Shown piece after piece: positions 35,036 through 44,282 of a stretch of 46,440 nt of DNA (position 1 is its first letter; every line of letters begins with the position of its first letter). The position numbers and the translations under genes are program-made. The DNA is from JANQIV01 sp050117315 (GTDB lineage Bacteria; Bacteroidota; Ignavibacteria; Ignavibacteriales; Melioribacteraceae), in contig JASFMY010000040.1 in NCBI GenBank assembly GCA_050117315.1, positions 1 through 46,440 of the forward strand. The letters are read 5' to 3'. The notes beneath the pieces are model-generated. The model worked only from the letters and a program-made list of their open reading frames with translations, was not told where the DNA came from and did no database searches.

Positions 35036-37456
35036 ATGTTTAAAAATTACATCATTATTGCTATTAGAAACTTACTTAAGCACAAATTTTATTCAATACT
35101 AAATTTAACCGGGTTGGCTGTTGGTATTGCATGCTGCATTCTAATTATGCTTTTTGTGCAGGATGAATTAAGTTACGACAAATTCAATAAAAAGGCTGAT
35201 AGAATTTACAGAATTCACAGCGACTTAAAGCTGGGTGAAAATGAATTCAGGGCAACTTATATGGGTGCTCCTGTTGCTAAAACATTAGTTGCCGATTATC
35301 CCGAAGTTGAAGACGCGTTCCGGTTCAGGCAAGCCGGAACATGGTTTATTAAATACGGAGATAAAGTTGTAAAAGAAACCGGGATGATTTTTGCCGATTC
35401 CAACATGTTTAATTTTTTTGATATTCCGTTATTAAAAGGTAATCCCGAAACAGCATTGGCAAAACCCAATGCCGTAGTTATCAGTTTGAAAATGGCTGAA
35501 AAAATCTTCGGTAATGAAGACCCGCTGGGTAAGACAGTTATACTTGATAACAAATACGATTATGAAATCACGGGAGTTTTTGATAAGGTGCCGAATAACT
35601 CTCATTTTAAATATGAAGGCTTTGCGTCGTTAACTACGCTTGAGCAAAGTAGAAATAATTTCTGGCTGAACATGAATTTCCAGACTTACGTACTGCTTAA
35701 GCCGGGAGTTGATTATAAACAGTTGGAATCAAAATTTCCGGGTATGGTTGAAAAATATATTGGGCCTGAAATGGAACAACTTATTGGTAAATCATTATCA
35801 CAATTGGAAGAAGAAGGAAATAGGGCGGGGTTCTTTTTACAGCCTTTGCTTGATATTCATCTACATTCCGATTTGCAAGGCGAGATTGGCGTAAACGGAG
35901 ATATTAAATATGTATATTTATTTACTTCAATAGCCTTTTTTATTTTATTGATTGCATGTATTAATTTTATGAATCTCTCAACAGCCAGGTCGGCAAACAG
36001 GGCAAAAGAAGTTGGTCTGCGCAAAGTTGTCGGTTCGCAGAGAGGTCAGCTTATCTGGCAGTTTTTAACGGAGTCGATGATTTTAAGTTTAATTGCATTG
36101 GCAATTGCAATAGGATTAATTTATTTATCATTGCCTTTATTTAATTCGCTTTCGGGAAAAGAAATTAGTTTATCCTTTTCCGGAAATATGCCTTTATTGC
36201 TTACAATGTTTGGTGTTATAATGTTCGTAGGGCTGCTTGCAGGCAGTTATCCTGCTTTATTTATTTCGGCTTTTAAACCTGTTGAAGTTTTAAAGGGTAA
36301 ATTAAAAATGGGAGCTAAAAGCGGATTTCTAAGAAGCTCCCTTGTTGTTTTTCAATTTGCGGCTTCAATAATTATGATTATAGGAACTACGGTAGTTTAC
36401 AACCAGCTTCAATATGTTCAAAATAAAAAACTGGGGTATAACAAAGAACAAGCGCTTATTGTTCGTGATGCATTTATCCTTGGAGATAAAGTTCAAACCT
36501 TTAAAGACGAACTAGTTAAAAATGATGAAATAATTACCGGATCGGTCTCGGATTTTTTACCTACACCTTCAAATAGAAGTAAGAGTATGGTTTTTCCCGA
36601 AGGACAGCCGTCAGATGATAATTCCACACCTGTCAGTACATGGGGCGTTGATATGGACTACATCAAAACAATGGGAATGGAGATAGTTAAAGGAAGAGAT
36701 TTTAATAAAGAGTTTATTGCCGATTCCAAGACTGCAATCATAAATGAAACATTAGCAAAACAATTCGGCTGGACGGACCCGATTGGCAAAAAAATAAGTA
36801 AATATGAAGGATCAAAGCCGGTAATGGGTACATATAGAATAATTGGCGTGGTAAAAGATTTTCATTTTGAATCTCTTAAAAACGAAATTGGACCATTAGT
36901 ATTTTTCATTGAAAATAGAACCGGCGCCGTATCATTCAGATTTAAAGGCAATAATGTTGCTTCGGTATTAGATCTAGTTAGGAACAAATGGGATGAGTTT
37001 GCTTCGGGACAGCCATTTGAATATACATTTTTAGATGACGAGTTTGCCGGGATGTATAAAGAAGAACAAAAACTAGGAAAGATATTCAGGTTATTTGCCG
37101 TACTTGCAATTTTTGTCGGATCATTAGGCTTATTCGGATTATCTGCTTTTACTGCCGAACAAAGAACAAAAGAAATTGGTGTACGAAAAGTGCTGGGAGC
37201 TTCTGTTGGCGGTATAGTTATACTTCTTTCAAAAGAGTTTATAAAACTGATTTTTATATCATTTATAATAGCAGTTCCCATAGCTTATTATTATATGAAC
37301 GGCTGGCTGCAGGATTTTGCATACAGAACTGAAATCGGGATCATTACATTAGCCTTTGCCGGGCTATCTGCTTTATTAATTGCCCTGATGACAGTGAGTT
37401 ATCATGCTGTAAAAATTGCTGTAACTAACCCCACTAAATCTTTGCGATATGAATAA
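35036..37456 (+). CDS. FtsX/MacB-type ABC permease (3 of 4)
   Basis: The 806-residue protein has the duplicated MacB/FtsX layout: helix 1 (about 18-40), periplasmic domain (DELSYDKFNKKADRIYRIHS), core with NLSTARSANRAKEVGLRKVVG in parts, second half with FGLSAFTAEQRTKEIGVRK, ending NPTKSLRYE. It resembles the next gene most closely, in order and in many shared motifs. No ATPase is adjacent. The gene follows the hairpin at 34991-35035. Confidence 0.9.
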   Translation: MFKNYIIIAIRNLLKHKFYSILNLTGLAVGIACCILIMLFVQDELSYDKFNKKADRIYRIHSDLKLGENEFRATYMGAPVAKTLVADYPEVEDAFRFRQAGTWFIKYGDKVVKETGMIFADSNMFNFFDIPLLKGNPETALAKPNAVVISLKMAEKIFGNEDPLGKTVILDNKYDYEITGVFDKVPNNSHFKYEGFASLTTLEQSRNNFWLNMNFQTYVLLKPGVDYKQLESKFPGMVEKYIGPEMEQLIGKSLSQLEEEGNRAGFFLQPLLDIHLHSDLQGEIGVNGDIKYVYLFTSIAFFILLIACINFMNLSTARSANRAKEVGLRKVVGSQRGQLIWQFLTESMILSLIALAIAIGLIYLSLPLFNSLSGKEISLSFSGNMPLLLTMFGVIMFVGLLAGSYPALFISAFKPVEVLKGKLKMGAKSGFLRSSLVVFQFAASIIMIIGTTVVYNQLQYVQNKKLGYNKEQALIVRDAFILGDKVQTFKDELVKNDEIITGSVSDFLPTPSNRSKSMVFPEGQPSDDNSTPVSTWGVDMDYIKTMGMEIVKGRDFNKEFIADSKTAIINETLAKQFGWTDPIGKKISKYEGSKPVMGTYRIIGVVKDFHFESLKNEIGPLVFFIENRTGAVSFRFKGNNVASVLDLVRNKWDEFASGQPFEYTFLDDEFAGMYKEEQKLGKIFRLFAVLAIFVGSLGLFGLSAFTAEQRTKEIGVRKVLGASVGGIVILLSKEFIKLIFISFIIAVPIAYYYMNGWLQDFAYRTEIGIITLAFAGLSALLIALMTVSYHAVKIAVTNPTKSLRYE

Positions 37457-37501
37457 ATTAAGAATGTTTGTGATAATTAACTAAATTATAAATGAGGCAA
37501 A

Positions 37502-39931
37502 ATGTTTAAGAATAATATTAAACTTGCTGTTAGAAATTTATTAAAGTACAAATTCTATTCATTTCTAAATTTAACCGGACTCGCAATTGGAATTGCGACC
37601 TGTCTTCTTATTCTCCTCTTTGTTCAGGATGAGTTAAATTATGATAAATACAACGAGAACGCCGATAGGATTTGTAGGGTTATTGCGAATTTTAACTTCA
37701 GCGGTAACGATCTTGTGTGGCCAAATATAGGTCTGCCCACAGGAGAGGCCTTGTTTAATGATTATCCCGAGGTTGAAAATTTTGTAAGAATAAAACAATC
37801 GGGAAATAATTTCGTAAAATACGGCGATAACTCTTTTAAAGAAACCAAAGTAATAAAAGCCGATTCTACTTTTTTCGATATATTTACCATCCCGCTTATA
37901 GCAGGCAATCCCAAAACTGCATTAAATAAACCCAACACTCTTGTGTTGAGTGAAACAACAGCGAAAAAATATTTCGGGAGCGAAGACCCGATGGGAAAGG
38001 TTCTCAAATTCAACGACTGGCAGGATTTTGTTGTTACCGGGGTATATAAGGACATCCCGGCCGCTTCTCACTTTCACGCCGATTTTATTTTGTCGCTGCA
38101 AGCGGGCAATAATAAATTCGACCAGTACTGGGTAAGCAACATGAACTACATAACATACATTCTCCTTCAAAAAGGTTATAACTATAAAAACCTTGAAGCC
38201 AAATTTCCTGCCATGACTGAGAAATACGTAGGCCCCGAAATTTTAGCCTTCACGGGTAAAACAATGGAAGAGTTTGTACGCGACGGCAGTCGTGCCGGAT
38301 ATTATCTTCAGCCTTTAACAGACATACATCTGCATTCCAATCTGCAGGGCGAGTTCGAAGCCAACGGCGATATTAAATACGTATATATTTTTTCCGCCAT
38401 TGCCGTTTTTATATTATTAATAGCCTGTATAAATTTTATGAATCTCGCTACGGCACGTTCAGCCGGAAGAGCAAAAGAGGTAGGAATTAAAAAAGTTCTC
38501 GGTTCCGAAAGAAGAGATCTAATAAAACAGTTTTTAACCGAATCGATTACTATGAGTATAATCTCAACAGTACTGGCGCTTATTCTTATACAAATACTTC
38601 TTCCTTATTTTAATAACCTTTCCGGCAAACAGCTTGAAATATCATACCTAACAAACGCCCAATTTTTAATAGGCATTGTAGTTCTTACTATATTTATAGG
38701 AATACTTGCCGGAAGTTACCCGGCGCTGTTTATTTCCTCTTTTAAGCCTGTATCTGTTTTAAAAGGTAAGTTAAGATCGGGCGCAAAAACGGGGTTCATG
38801 CGCAGCTCAATGGTTGTTTTTCAATTCTGTTCTTCAATAATTATGATAATAGCTACCACTGTTGTCTTTAACCAATTGAATTATATTCAGAACAAAAAAA
38901 TAGGATTCGATAAAGAAAACGTTATTGTACTTCATGATACATATATACTCGGCGACCGGATTGAATCGTTCAAAAATGAAATTGTAAATGATCCTCAAAT
39001 ACTTTCAGGAACAATATCAAATTATCTCCCGGTGGGTTCTTATACTTATAGAAACGCAAACGGCACTTTCAGGGAAAAACGCACGGACGATGAGAAACTC
39101 ACTCCGATGGAATCATGGCGGGTTGATTACGATTATATAAAAACAATGGGAATGGAAATTATTGAGGGAAGAAATTTTTCAAAAGAATACGGCAGCGATT
39201 CAACAGCAGTAATTATAAATGAAGCGGCGGCAAAACATTTTGAGTGGAACGAACCTCTCGGTAAAACCTTAAGTCAGTTCGCTACAATCGACGGAGACCT
39301 TGCCACCTATAATGTTATAGGAGTGGTAAAAAATTTCAATTACGAATCTTTGAAAAATACAATAGGTCCCGTACTTTTGTTTTTACGGCCAAATCATTCC
39401 AGCGTTGCCTTCAGATTTAAAGGAGCAAACACAGCCGAAGTTATAAATTTGATTAAAGAAAAATGGAATACCTTTGCCGCGGGGCAGCCGATCGAATATT
39501 CTTTTTTGGATGAAGACTTCAGCGAAATGTACTCGGCCGAACAAAAGATCGGAGAAATTTTCAGCGTGTTTGCTTTTCTTGCAATACTTATAGCATGCCT
39601 TGGCTTATTCGGTTTGGCGGCGTTCACTGCGGAACAAAAAACAAAAGAAATAGGAATTAGAAAAGTATTGGGAGCTTCCGTAACAGGAATAATTATTATG
39701 GTCTCAAAAGAATTTGCGAAATTAGTAACAATAGCATTTGTTATCTCAGTACCTATTGCATACTATTACATGAATATCTGGCTACAGGATTTTCAGTATA
39801 AGATTGATATAACAGCAGGAATATTTGCATTTGCAGGTTTAACAGCGTTAGCAATTGCAATGATTACAGTTAGTTACCACACAATTAAAATTGCGGTTAC
39901 AAATCCTGTTAAGTCACTCAGATATGAGTGA
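37502..39931 (+). CDS. FtsX/MacB-type ABC permease (4 of 4)
   Basis: The 809-residue protein is a close paralogue of the preceding gene: helix 1 (about 18-40), DELNYDKYNENADRICRV, core with MNLATARSAGRAKEVGIKK, second half FGLAAFTAEQKTKEIGIRK, end NPVKSLRYE. Unlike permeases 2 and 3 it has an open leader with GAGG 6 bases before ATG and no overlapping hairpin, so it may be translated from readthrough or its own start. Spacing to the previous stop is 45 bases. Confidence 0.9.
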   Translation: MFKNNIKLAVRNLLKYKFYSFLNLTGLAIGIATCLLILLFVQDELNYDKYNENADRICRVIANFNFSGNDLVWPNIGLPTGEALFNDYPEVENFVRIKQSGNNFVKYGDNSFKETKVIKADSTFFDIFTIPLIAGNPKTALNKPNTLVLSETTAKKYFGSEDPMGKVLKFNDWQDFVVTGVYKDIPAASHFHADFILSLQAGNNKFDQYWVSNMNYITYILLQKGYNYKNLEAKFPAMTEKYVGPEILAFTGKTMEEFVRDGSRAGYYLQPLTDIHLHSNLQGEFEANGDIKYVYIFSAIAVFILLIACINFMNLATARSAGRAKEVGIKKVLGSERRDLIKQFLTESITMSIISTVLALILIQILLPYFNNLSGKQLEISYLTNAQFLIGIVVLTIFIGILAGSYPALFISSFKPVSVLKGKLRSGAKTGFMRSSMVVFQFCSSIIMIIATTVVFNQLNYIQNKKIGFDKENVIVLHDTYILGDRIESFKNEIVNDPQILSGTISNYLPVGSYTYRNANGTFREKRTDDEKLTPMESWRVDYDYIKTMGMEIIEGRNFSKEYGSDSTAVIINEAAAKHFEWNEPLGKTLSQFATIDGDLATYNVIGVVKNFNYESLKNTIGPVLLFLRPNHSSVAFRFKGANTAEVINLIKEKWNTFAAGQPIEYSFLDEDFSEMYSAEQKIGEIFSVFAFLAILIACLGLFGLAAFTAEQKTKEIGIRKVLGASVTGIIIMVSKEFAKLVTIAFVISVPIAYYYMNIWLQDFQYKIDITAGIFAFAGLTALAIAMITVSYHTIKIAVTNPVKSLRYE

Positions 39932-39998
39932 CAAAATCCCGTGACTTTTAACGGGAAAAAGTCACTCCCTTACGAATAAAAAATTACCCCGCTTATAC

Positions 39999-40032
39999 AA
40001 GCCGGTTCGAAAGAAATTCAGCCGGCTTTTTT
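39999..40032 (+). terminator. Rho-independent terminator after the permease cluster
   Basis: AAGCCGG (39999-40005) pairs with CCGGCTT (40022-40028) across a 16-base loop, followed by TTTTTT. A smaller hairpin, TCCCGT/ACGGGA (39937-39956), precedes it. Together they close the permease transcript before the oppositely oriented DUF2461 gene. Confidence 0.75.
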
Positions 40033-40100
40033 AATTTAAACAAATCGGGGTATTAGCCTATTTTAGGGCCGTTATAAATAATATCCTAACCCATCGATTC

Positions 40101-40185
40101 AGAGAGTGTGTGATAAAAAATGTTCTGATTTCATTTAAGAAACGAAACAAAAAATTTCTTGACACCCTATTTTCACACACCCTCT
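40101..40185. repeat. 85-bp element with inverted ends, MITE-like
   Basis: AGAGAGTGTGTGA at the left faces TCACACACCCTCT at the right. Inside are GAAACGAAAC and AAATTTCTTGACACCCTATT. The ends recall terminal repeats of IS256-type elements, but no transposase is present. It lies in the 500-base gap between the permease terminator and the DUF2461 gene. Confidence 0.55.
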
Positions 40186-40303
40186 TAATTTAGGGGGTTC
40201 AAAACCGGCAAATGAAAACAACAACTTTTTTACCTGTGTCCCTTGGCGTAACAGTTTACAAGAAATCGATTACATTAAAGTTTCTGCAAAATAAAAAGAT
40301 GGT

Positions 40304-40323
40304 CCAGTGGCTGAAGCCACTGG
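40304..40323. repeat. Short palindrome CCAGTGGCTGAAGCCACTGG
   Basis: A 9-base stem with a two-base centre, preceded by AAGTTTCTGCAAAAT, which matches the end of the family 2 repeats. It may be a decayed piece of such an element. A short open frame at 40212-40403 runs across it and is not convincing as a gene. Confidence 0.45.
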
Positions 40324-40436
40324 CTATTATTAGTTACACAACAGACTCTTTTAGCCGGAGGTTTATTTTAGTATTCAAATTCATATCTATTCCTAAAATC
40401 TAATGAATGATATGCCGGAATTCCCAGTGGACAATT

Positions 40437-41099
40437 TTAAATTGCATCGAATAAAAAATTATTCAGAGGTTTTGCAATTTTGTATAACTTGAAAACTCTA
40501 TCAACAATATCGTCCTGAAAAATTTCATTTATCCCGAGTTCTACGAAATAATAAAATTGTTTATTTGCTATTAATGGCTGCTTCTCAAAAACCTCTTTAA
40601 ATTCGGGAGGAATTCTTTTGTTCTGCTTGCCGTGAACTTTGCCGAAGCTATCAACAAACTTTTTACCTTTAATAAATTTATTAAATTCCTTTAGATTTTT
40701 TGCAATATGTTCGCGCATTGCCTGCAGGTTGTCTTTTTCAATTTCATAATAACCGCTGTAAATTCTGCCTCCCTTTGCGTTCAACTCAATGTACATGCCG
40801 GGAGTAGTAAAATCTTTCCGACCCCCGCGGGAAACAACTGCTGCTGCATGAGTTTTATAAGGCGCTTTATTCGGAGAAAATCTTATATCGCGGTAAATTC
40901 TGAAAATTGCATCCTTGGGTTCAATTGTAATTAAAGGGTCATCAATTGCGAAAACATTTATAACATCTCTAATAAATACTTCGAAAGGTTTTTTAACTAA
41001 TTCTTCGTACCTCTTTTTATTTTCATTGAACCATTCACGGTTATTGTTTTTTTCGAGGTCTTTAAAAAATTTGAAAAAGTCTTTAGTAAAATATGGCAT
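40437..41099 (-). CDS. DUF2461 (TIGR02453-type) protein, intact copy
   Basis: I start at the ATG at 41099 (MPYFTKDFFKFFKDLEKNN) because it matches the start of the broken copy; eight more residues would be available upstream without a ribosome site. The 220-residue protein has family motifs NREWFNENKKRYEELV, AIFRIYRDIRFSPNKAPYK, GMYIELNAKGGRIYSGYY and KRIPPEF. Members are small cytoplasmic proteins of unknown activity. The terminator-like hairpin at 41127-41156 separates it from the SnoaL-like gene upstream. Confidence 0.88.
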   Translation of the reverse strand: MPYFTKDFFKFFKDLEKNNNREWFNENKKRYEELVKKPFEVFIRDVINVFAIDDPLITIEPKDAIFRIYRDIRFSPNKAPYKTHAAAVVSRGGRKDFTTPGMYIELNAKGGRIYSGYYEIEKDNLQAMREHIAKNLKEFNKFIKGKKFVDSFGKVHGKQNKRIPPEFKEVFEKQPLIANKQFYYFVELGINEIFQDDIVDRVFKLYKIAKPLNNFLFDAI

Positions 41100-41126
41100 T
41101 GTTCTCTCTAATTTTTGAAACAAAAA

Positions 41127-41156
41127 ATAACCCCGAGGTTCTTAAAAACCTCGGTT
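41127..41156 (-). terminator. Rho-independent terminator of the SnoaL-like gene
   Basis: On the minus strand CCGAGGTT and AACCTCGG form a perfect 8-base stem with a 6-base loop, followed by GGTTATTTTTT. It lies just downstream of the stop at 41166 and upstream of the DUF2461 gene. Confidence 0.75.
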
Positions 41157-41165
41157 TGATTAAAT

Positions 41166-41618
41166 TCATTGCGGTTTTGTAGGCGACCAATGTGAACTTA
41201 CAATTTTCCAATCATTTTCAATAAAATGATAAACTTCGGTTGCGTTCCAGTTATCTTTTTCGCCGTTTTCAGAATATCCTACAAAGTTAAAGGTAAGGAT
41301 ACCCGTATTACCATACAATTGCACCTGCGGGTTTAGTAATTCATAACCGAGAAAACTAAATGTACCGTTAAAAGACGAAAAATGATCGCTGAATTCTTTA
41401 ATCCCCGTGATTCGCTTTTCAAGACCGGGATCAAAATAAGTAATCTCATCGGCTGCAATTTCTATAAACCCGAATGTGTCCCCGGTTTTCCAGCGGTCTA
41501 GCGCCCCTTTCTCTTTAGCAATAATCAAATCTTCTGGGCTCTGTGCTACTGTTGTAGTAATTAAAGGAAAAAAAGAAAACGCTAAAAAAAGTAGAAACAA
41601 ATCAAAATGTGCCGTCAT
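41166..41618 (-). CDS. Secreted SnoaL-like/DUF4440-type (NTF2 fold) protein
   Basis: I start at the ATG at 41618 because AGGAGTG precedes it and a signal peptide follows (LFLLFLAFSFFPLITTTVAQ); a longer frame to 41705 adds a charged tail. The mature part of about 125 residues has the NTF2-like order: helix (LIIAKEKGALDRWKTGD), DEITYFDPG, ITGIKEFSDHF, then strands ending VYHFIENDWKIVSSHWSP. Members include ketosteroid-isomerase-like enzymes; no catalytic set is certain here. Confidence 0.82.
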   Translation of the reverse strand: MTAHFDLFLLFLAFSFFPLITTTVAQSPEDLIIAKEKGALDRWKTGDTFGFIEIAADEITYFDPGLEKRITGIKEFSDHFSSFNGTFSFLGYELLNPQVQLYGNTGILTFNFVGYSENGEKDNWNATEVYHFIENDWKIVSSHWSPTKPQ

Positions 41619-41692
41619 ATTTTCACTCCTGTATGATTTAATATAAAAGAAACATTGAGACTTTTTATAATGTGTCTTCCTAAATTGCCAAG

Positions 41693-41722
41693 GCTTCGCC
41701 GTCATAGAAATGACAGCGAAGC
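41693..41722. repeat. Hairpin repeat GCTTCGCCGTCAT / ATGACAGCGAAGC
   Basis: Twelve of thirteen bases pair across a four-base loop between the VOC and SnoaL-like genes. There is no T-run, so a simple terminator is unlikely. It looks like another dispersed palindrome. Confidence 0.6.
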
Positions 41723-41753
41723 TAATGACCTATTAACCACTATTGACAATTTA

Positions 41754-42125
41754 TTATCTTGGTGAATGAAAAGCTATTTTATTCCCTTCTGTATCGGTAA
41801 AGAATGCCATATAGCCTATTTCATCAGAGATTTTGGTTTTCGGCATTACTACTTTGCCGCCTGCACTCTCTACTCTGCCTAATGGTCCTGATAAATCTTC
41901 GCCGCCGTTTAAATAGACTACTGCTCCCTCCAGTGAAGGTTTATGCATCTCACTCTGGCAGAGAGCGCCGCCAACGCCTTCTTTGCCTTCCATAGGTAAG
42001 AAAGCCATTTTCATTCCCATTACTTCCTGCTGAGGCAGTTCGCCGTCCAAAACTTTTGAATAAAAATCAGATGCCCTGTCGATATCCGATACAGGTATTT
42101 CGAACCAGTTTATTGCGTTTGACAT
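41754..42125 (-). CDS. VOC (glyoxalase/bleomycin-resistance) family protein
   Basis: The 123-residue protein shows the paired beta-alpha-beta-beta-beta layout: INWFEIPVSDIDRASDFYSKVL, then GAVVYLNGGEDLSG, KTKISDEIGYMAFFTDTEG and a final NKIAFHSP. AAAGGAG precedes the ATG. The usual first metal ligand (His/Gln after the first strand) is replaced by Glu in WFEI, so metal binding is unsure. Role unknown. Confidence 0.88.
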   Translation of the reverse strand: MSNAINWFEIPVSDIDRASDFYSKVLDGELPQQEVMGMKMAFLPMEGKEGVGGALCQSEMHKPSLEGAVVYLNGGEDLSGPLGRVESAGGKVVMPKTKISDEIGYMAFFTDTEGNKIAFHSPR

Positions 42126-42176
42126 TTTTTCTCCTTTTCTTTCTTTTTAGAAATTTAGTTGTTATTACTGCCATAG

Positions 42177-42238
42177 ATAGTCATCGGGTCAGAGGCTCAT
42201 TTGTTGTATTGGTAAATTACGCGAATCCGGATGACTAT
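42177..42238. repeat. Palindromic repeat, family 4
   Basis: TAGTCATCGG (42178-42187) faces CCGGATGACTA (42227-42237) with one extra base. It is similar in arms and length to the element at 31664-31722. It lies in the 280-base gap between divergent genes, upstream of both starts. Nothing else is recognisable in that gap. Confidence 0.6.
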
Positions 42239-42406
42239 AAATAACTTTTAAATAGAATTAATTTTGTGTAGACAAATTATCCTATTTAATGGTTTTTACA
42301 AGATCATTATTTTAAAAATCATAATATCTTAAAATTATAATTTCCCGTATTATTGTAGGATCAATTCACTTTTTCCTAAAGTTGATGCAAAAAAACGTAA
42401 AAGTCT

Positions 42407-43876
42407 ATGACTAAAAAAGAAAATCTGTTTTTATTGATAAAATCACTTACAAAATCTGAAAAAAGGTATTTCAAATTATTTGTCTCGATGACAGGCTCAC
42501 AAAACAACTATATAAAACTATTCGACGAAATTGACAATCAGACAGTTTACAATGAACAAAAAATTAAAGAAGACTTTAAAAACGAAAAGTTCATAAAACA
42601 GCTCCATGTTACAAAAATATATTTGTCCGGCTTAATTCTTAAAAGCCTGCGAAACTACCATACGTCAATTTCAAAATCGGCCGAATTAAAAGACACTCTC
42701 AGGAATATTGAAATTCTTTTTCAAAAGGAATTATTTAACCAGTGCAAATATGAAATAGACAAAGCAATTAAAACAGCAATTGAATACGAAGAAGCAACAA
42801 GTCTAATTGAGATTCTTAACTGGAAGAGAAAAATAATTTTGGCTTCACAAAATTTCTTCCAGGGCAAAAAAGAAATATTGGAACTGCTCGAAATTCAAAA
42901 CGAATCCTTGCAGAAATTGACCAACTCATATTCATACTGGAAATATACTTTTGAATTGTTTGACCATTTTAACAAAGGCAAAAAGGAATTCAAAAAGTTT
43001 TTAAATAGTCCGTTGTTAAAAAACTTGTCAGACGACGAACTACTGCAATCGAAAATTCTGTATCACCACATATTGTTTTCTTCCGAGGTTATTCAAAGCA
43101 ATGACGACAAAGCCCTTGTGCACCTCGATAATTTAATTGAGCTTCTCGAAAGCAATCCCAAAAGAGTTAAAGACGATCCAAGCTCGTTGATAACAGCATT
43201 GAACAATAAGGTAGGTATTTTGCTGAATAAAAAGGATTACAAAAACATTACTCCGCTCATTCAAAAAATTAGGAACCTGCCGGAAGAGTTTGAGATAAAA
43301 AACAAATCAAAAATTTCGTTTAAGATTTTGATGCAGACATACAATGTTGAGCTAGAGATGTACCGCGATACCGAAGACATTGAAAAAGGAAAAAAGCTGA
43401 TTAGTGAGGTAACGGAGTTTATTAATAAAAATGAAAACATTCTTCCGGCAGATTATAAAATGCTTTTCCATTACCAGATTGCGCACATCTACTTTCTTGC
43501 CGGTGAATATTCAAACTCGCTTAAATGGCTTAACGAAATTATCGGCGGCAGGTTTGATAATACGCGTGAAGACATTCAAAGCTACTCGCGGTTTTTGAAT
43601 TTGATAATTCATTACGAACTAAAAAATAATTATGTGCTGAAATACGCTGTTGAATCGTGCAGAAGATTTTTAAAGAAAAAAAGAAAGCTGTACAATTTTG
43701 AAAATGAGTTGCTGAAATTCTTTGCTAAGTTGAGTATGTCGCTGCCGGAAAAACATCCCGTGCTATTTAACAAATTAAAAACAAAAATCTTCTCCGAAAC
43801 CGATGAGCAAATAAAACAAAACGCTTTGGACTATTTTAATTTTGAGAAGTGGATTGATGGGAAGGCGGGGATTTGA
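42407..43876 (+). CDS. Large helical (TPR-like) protein of unknown function
   Basis: The 489-residue protein is almost wholly alpha-helical, rich in Lys, Glu and Ile, with no signal peptide or membrane helix. The start (LFLLIKSLTKSEKRYFKLF) is conserved in Bacteroidota proteins I recall only as hypothetical or TPR-like. Repeat-like helices such as HYQIAHIYFLAGEYSNSLKWLNEII support a TPR-type scaffold. A degraded second copy of its last 20 codons lies at 44700-44768, beyond the toxin-antitoxin module. No catalytic motif is seen. Confidence 0.8.
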   Translation: MTKKENLFLLIKSLTKSEKRYFKLFVSMTGSQNNYIKLFDEIDNQTVYNEQKIKEDFKNEKFIKQLHVTKIYLSGLILKSLRNYHTSISKSAELKDTLRNIEILFQKELFNQCKYEIDKAIKTAIEYEEATSLIEILNWKRKIILASQNFFQGKKEILELLEIQNESLQKLTNSYSYWKYTFELFDHFNKGKKEFKKFLNSPLLKNLSDDELLQSKILYHHILFSSEVIQSNDDKALVHLDNLIELLESNPKRVKDDPSSLITALNNKVGILLNKKDYKNITPLIQKIRNLPEEFEIKNKSKISFKILMQTYNVELEMYRDTEDIEKGKKLISEVTEFINKNENILPADYKMLFHYQIAHIYFLAGEYSNSLKWLNEIIGGRFDNTREDIQSYSRFLNLIIHYELKNNYVLKYAVESCRRFLKKKRKLYNFENELLKFFAKLSMSLPEKHPVLFNKLKTKIFSETDEQIKQNALDYFNFEKWIDGKAGI

Positions 43877-43885
43877 TTTTCTTCT

Positions 43886-43913
43886 GTAGAGACATGCCAT
43901 GGCATGTCTCTAC
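43886..43913. repeat. Perfect 28-bp palindrome (family 3)
   Basis: GTAGAGACATGCC is followed by AT and then GGCATGTCTCTAC, giving one uninterrupted perfect palindrome 10 bases downstream of the TPR-like gene. Another identical copy is at 46068-46095 and an interrupted one at 632-676. Confidence 0.9.
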
Positions 43914-43982
43914 ACTAAAATTTTCATGTTTGATTTTACATTTTCAATACATTACATTTGTTTTTAATTGAGAGGTATAAAA

Positions 43983-44282
43983 ATGACTGAAATAAATATT
44001 TCAACTTCGGATGCAGATAAACATAAAACGCTTAACAGCATTTTATCTAATGCTATTGAACGTGAGCGGTTAATTTTATTATCGGCAATTGAAAAAACAA
44101 AATTCCGCTTAACGGAATTTGAGAAAAGGAACTCTGTTTCATCCGACAGGTTTTTTGAAAACTACACAAATGGAACTGCCGGGGATTCGGATGAAGTAAT
44201 TGATTGGGCGGGAGAATACCAGATATATTTAAATCTCAAAAAGAAACTTGACTCATTAAAGGATGTAGTAGTTGCACATTAA
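43983..44282 (+). CDS. Small helical protein, probable antitoxin partner of TumE-like toxin
   Basis: I use the ATG at 43983 (99 residues), with GAGAGG 7 bases upstream; a TTG at 43968 lies inside the same leader. The protein has a helix (RERLILLSAIEKTKFRLTEFEKRN) and a second helical part (YQIYLNLKKKLDSLKDVV) and no helix-turn-helix. Its 3' end overlaps the next gene by 11 bases, as usual for toxin-antitoxin pairs. An antitoxin role is inferred from this pairing only. Confidence 0.7.
   Translation: MTEINISTSDADKHKTLNSILSNAIERERLILLSAIEKTKFRLTEFEKRNSVSSDRFFENYTNGTAGDSDEVIDWAGEYQIYLNLKKKLDSLKDVVVAH

Noticed and set aside
28601..39931. Complete MacAB-TolC-type efflux system
   Set aside because: Only permease subunits are present; no membrane-fusion protein, TolC-like protein or ATPase is in the cluster.
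40212..40403. Open frame of 63 codons in the gap after the permeases
   Set aside because: It crosses a palindrome and a family 2 remnant, has no ribosome site and no recognisable composition.
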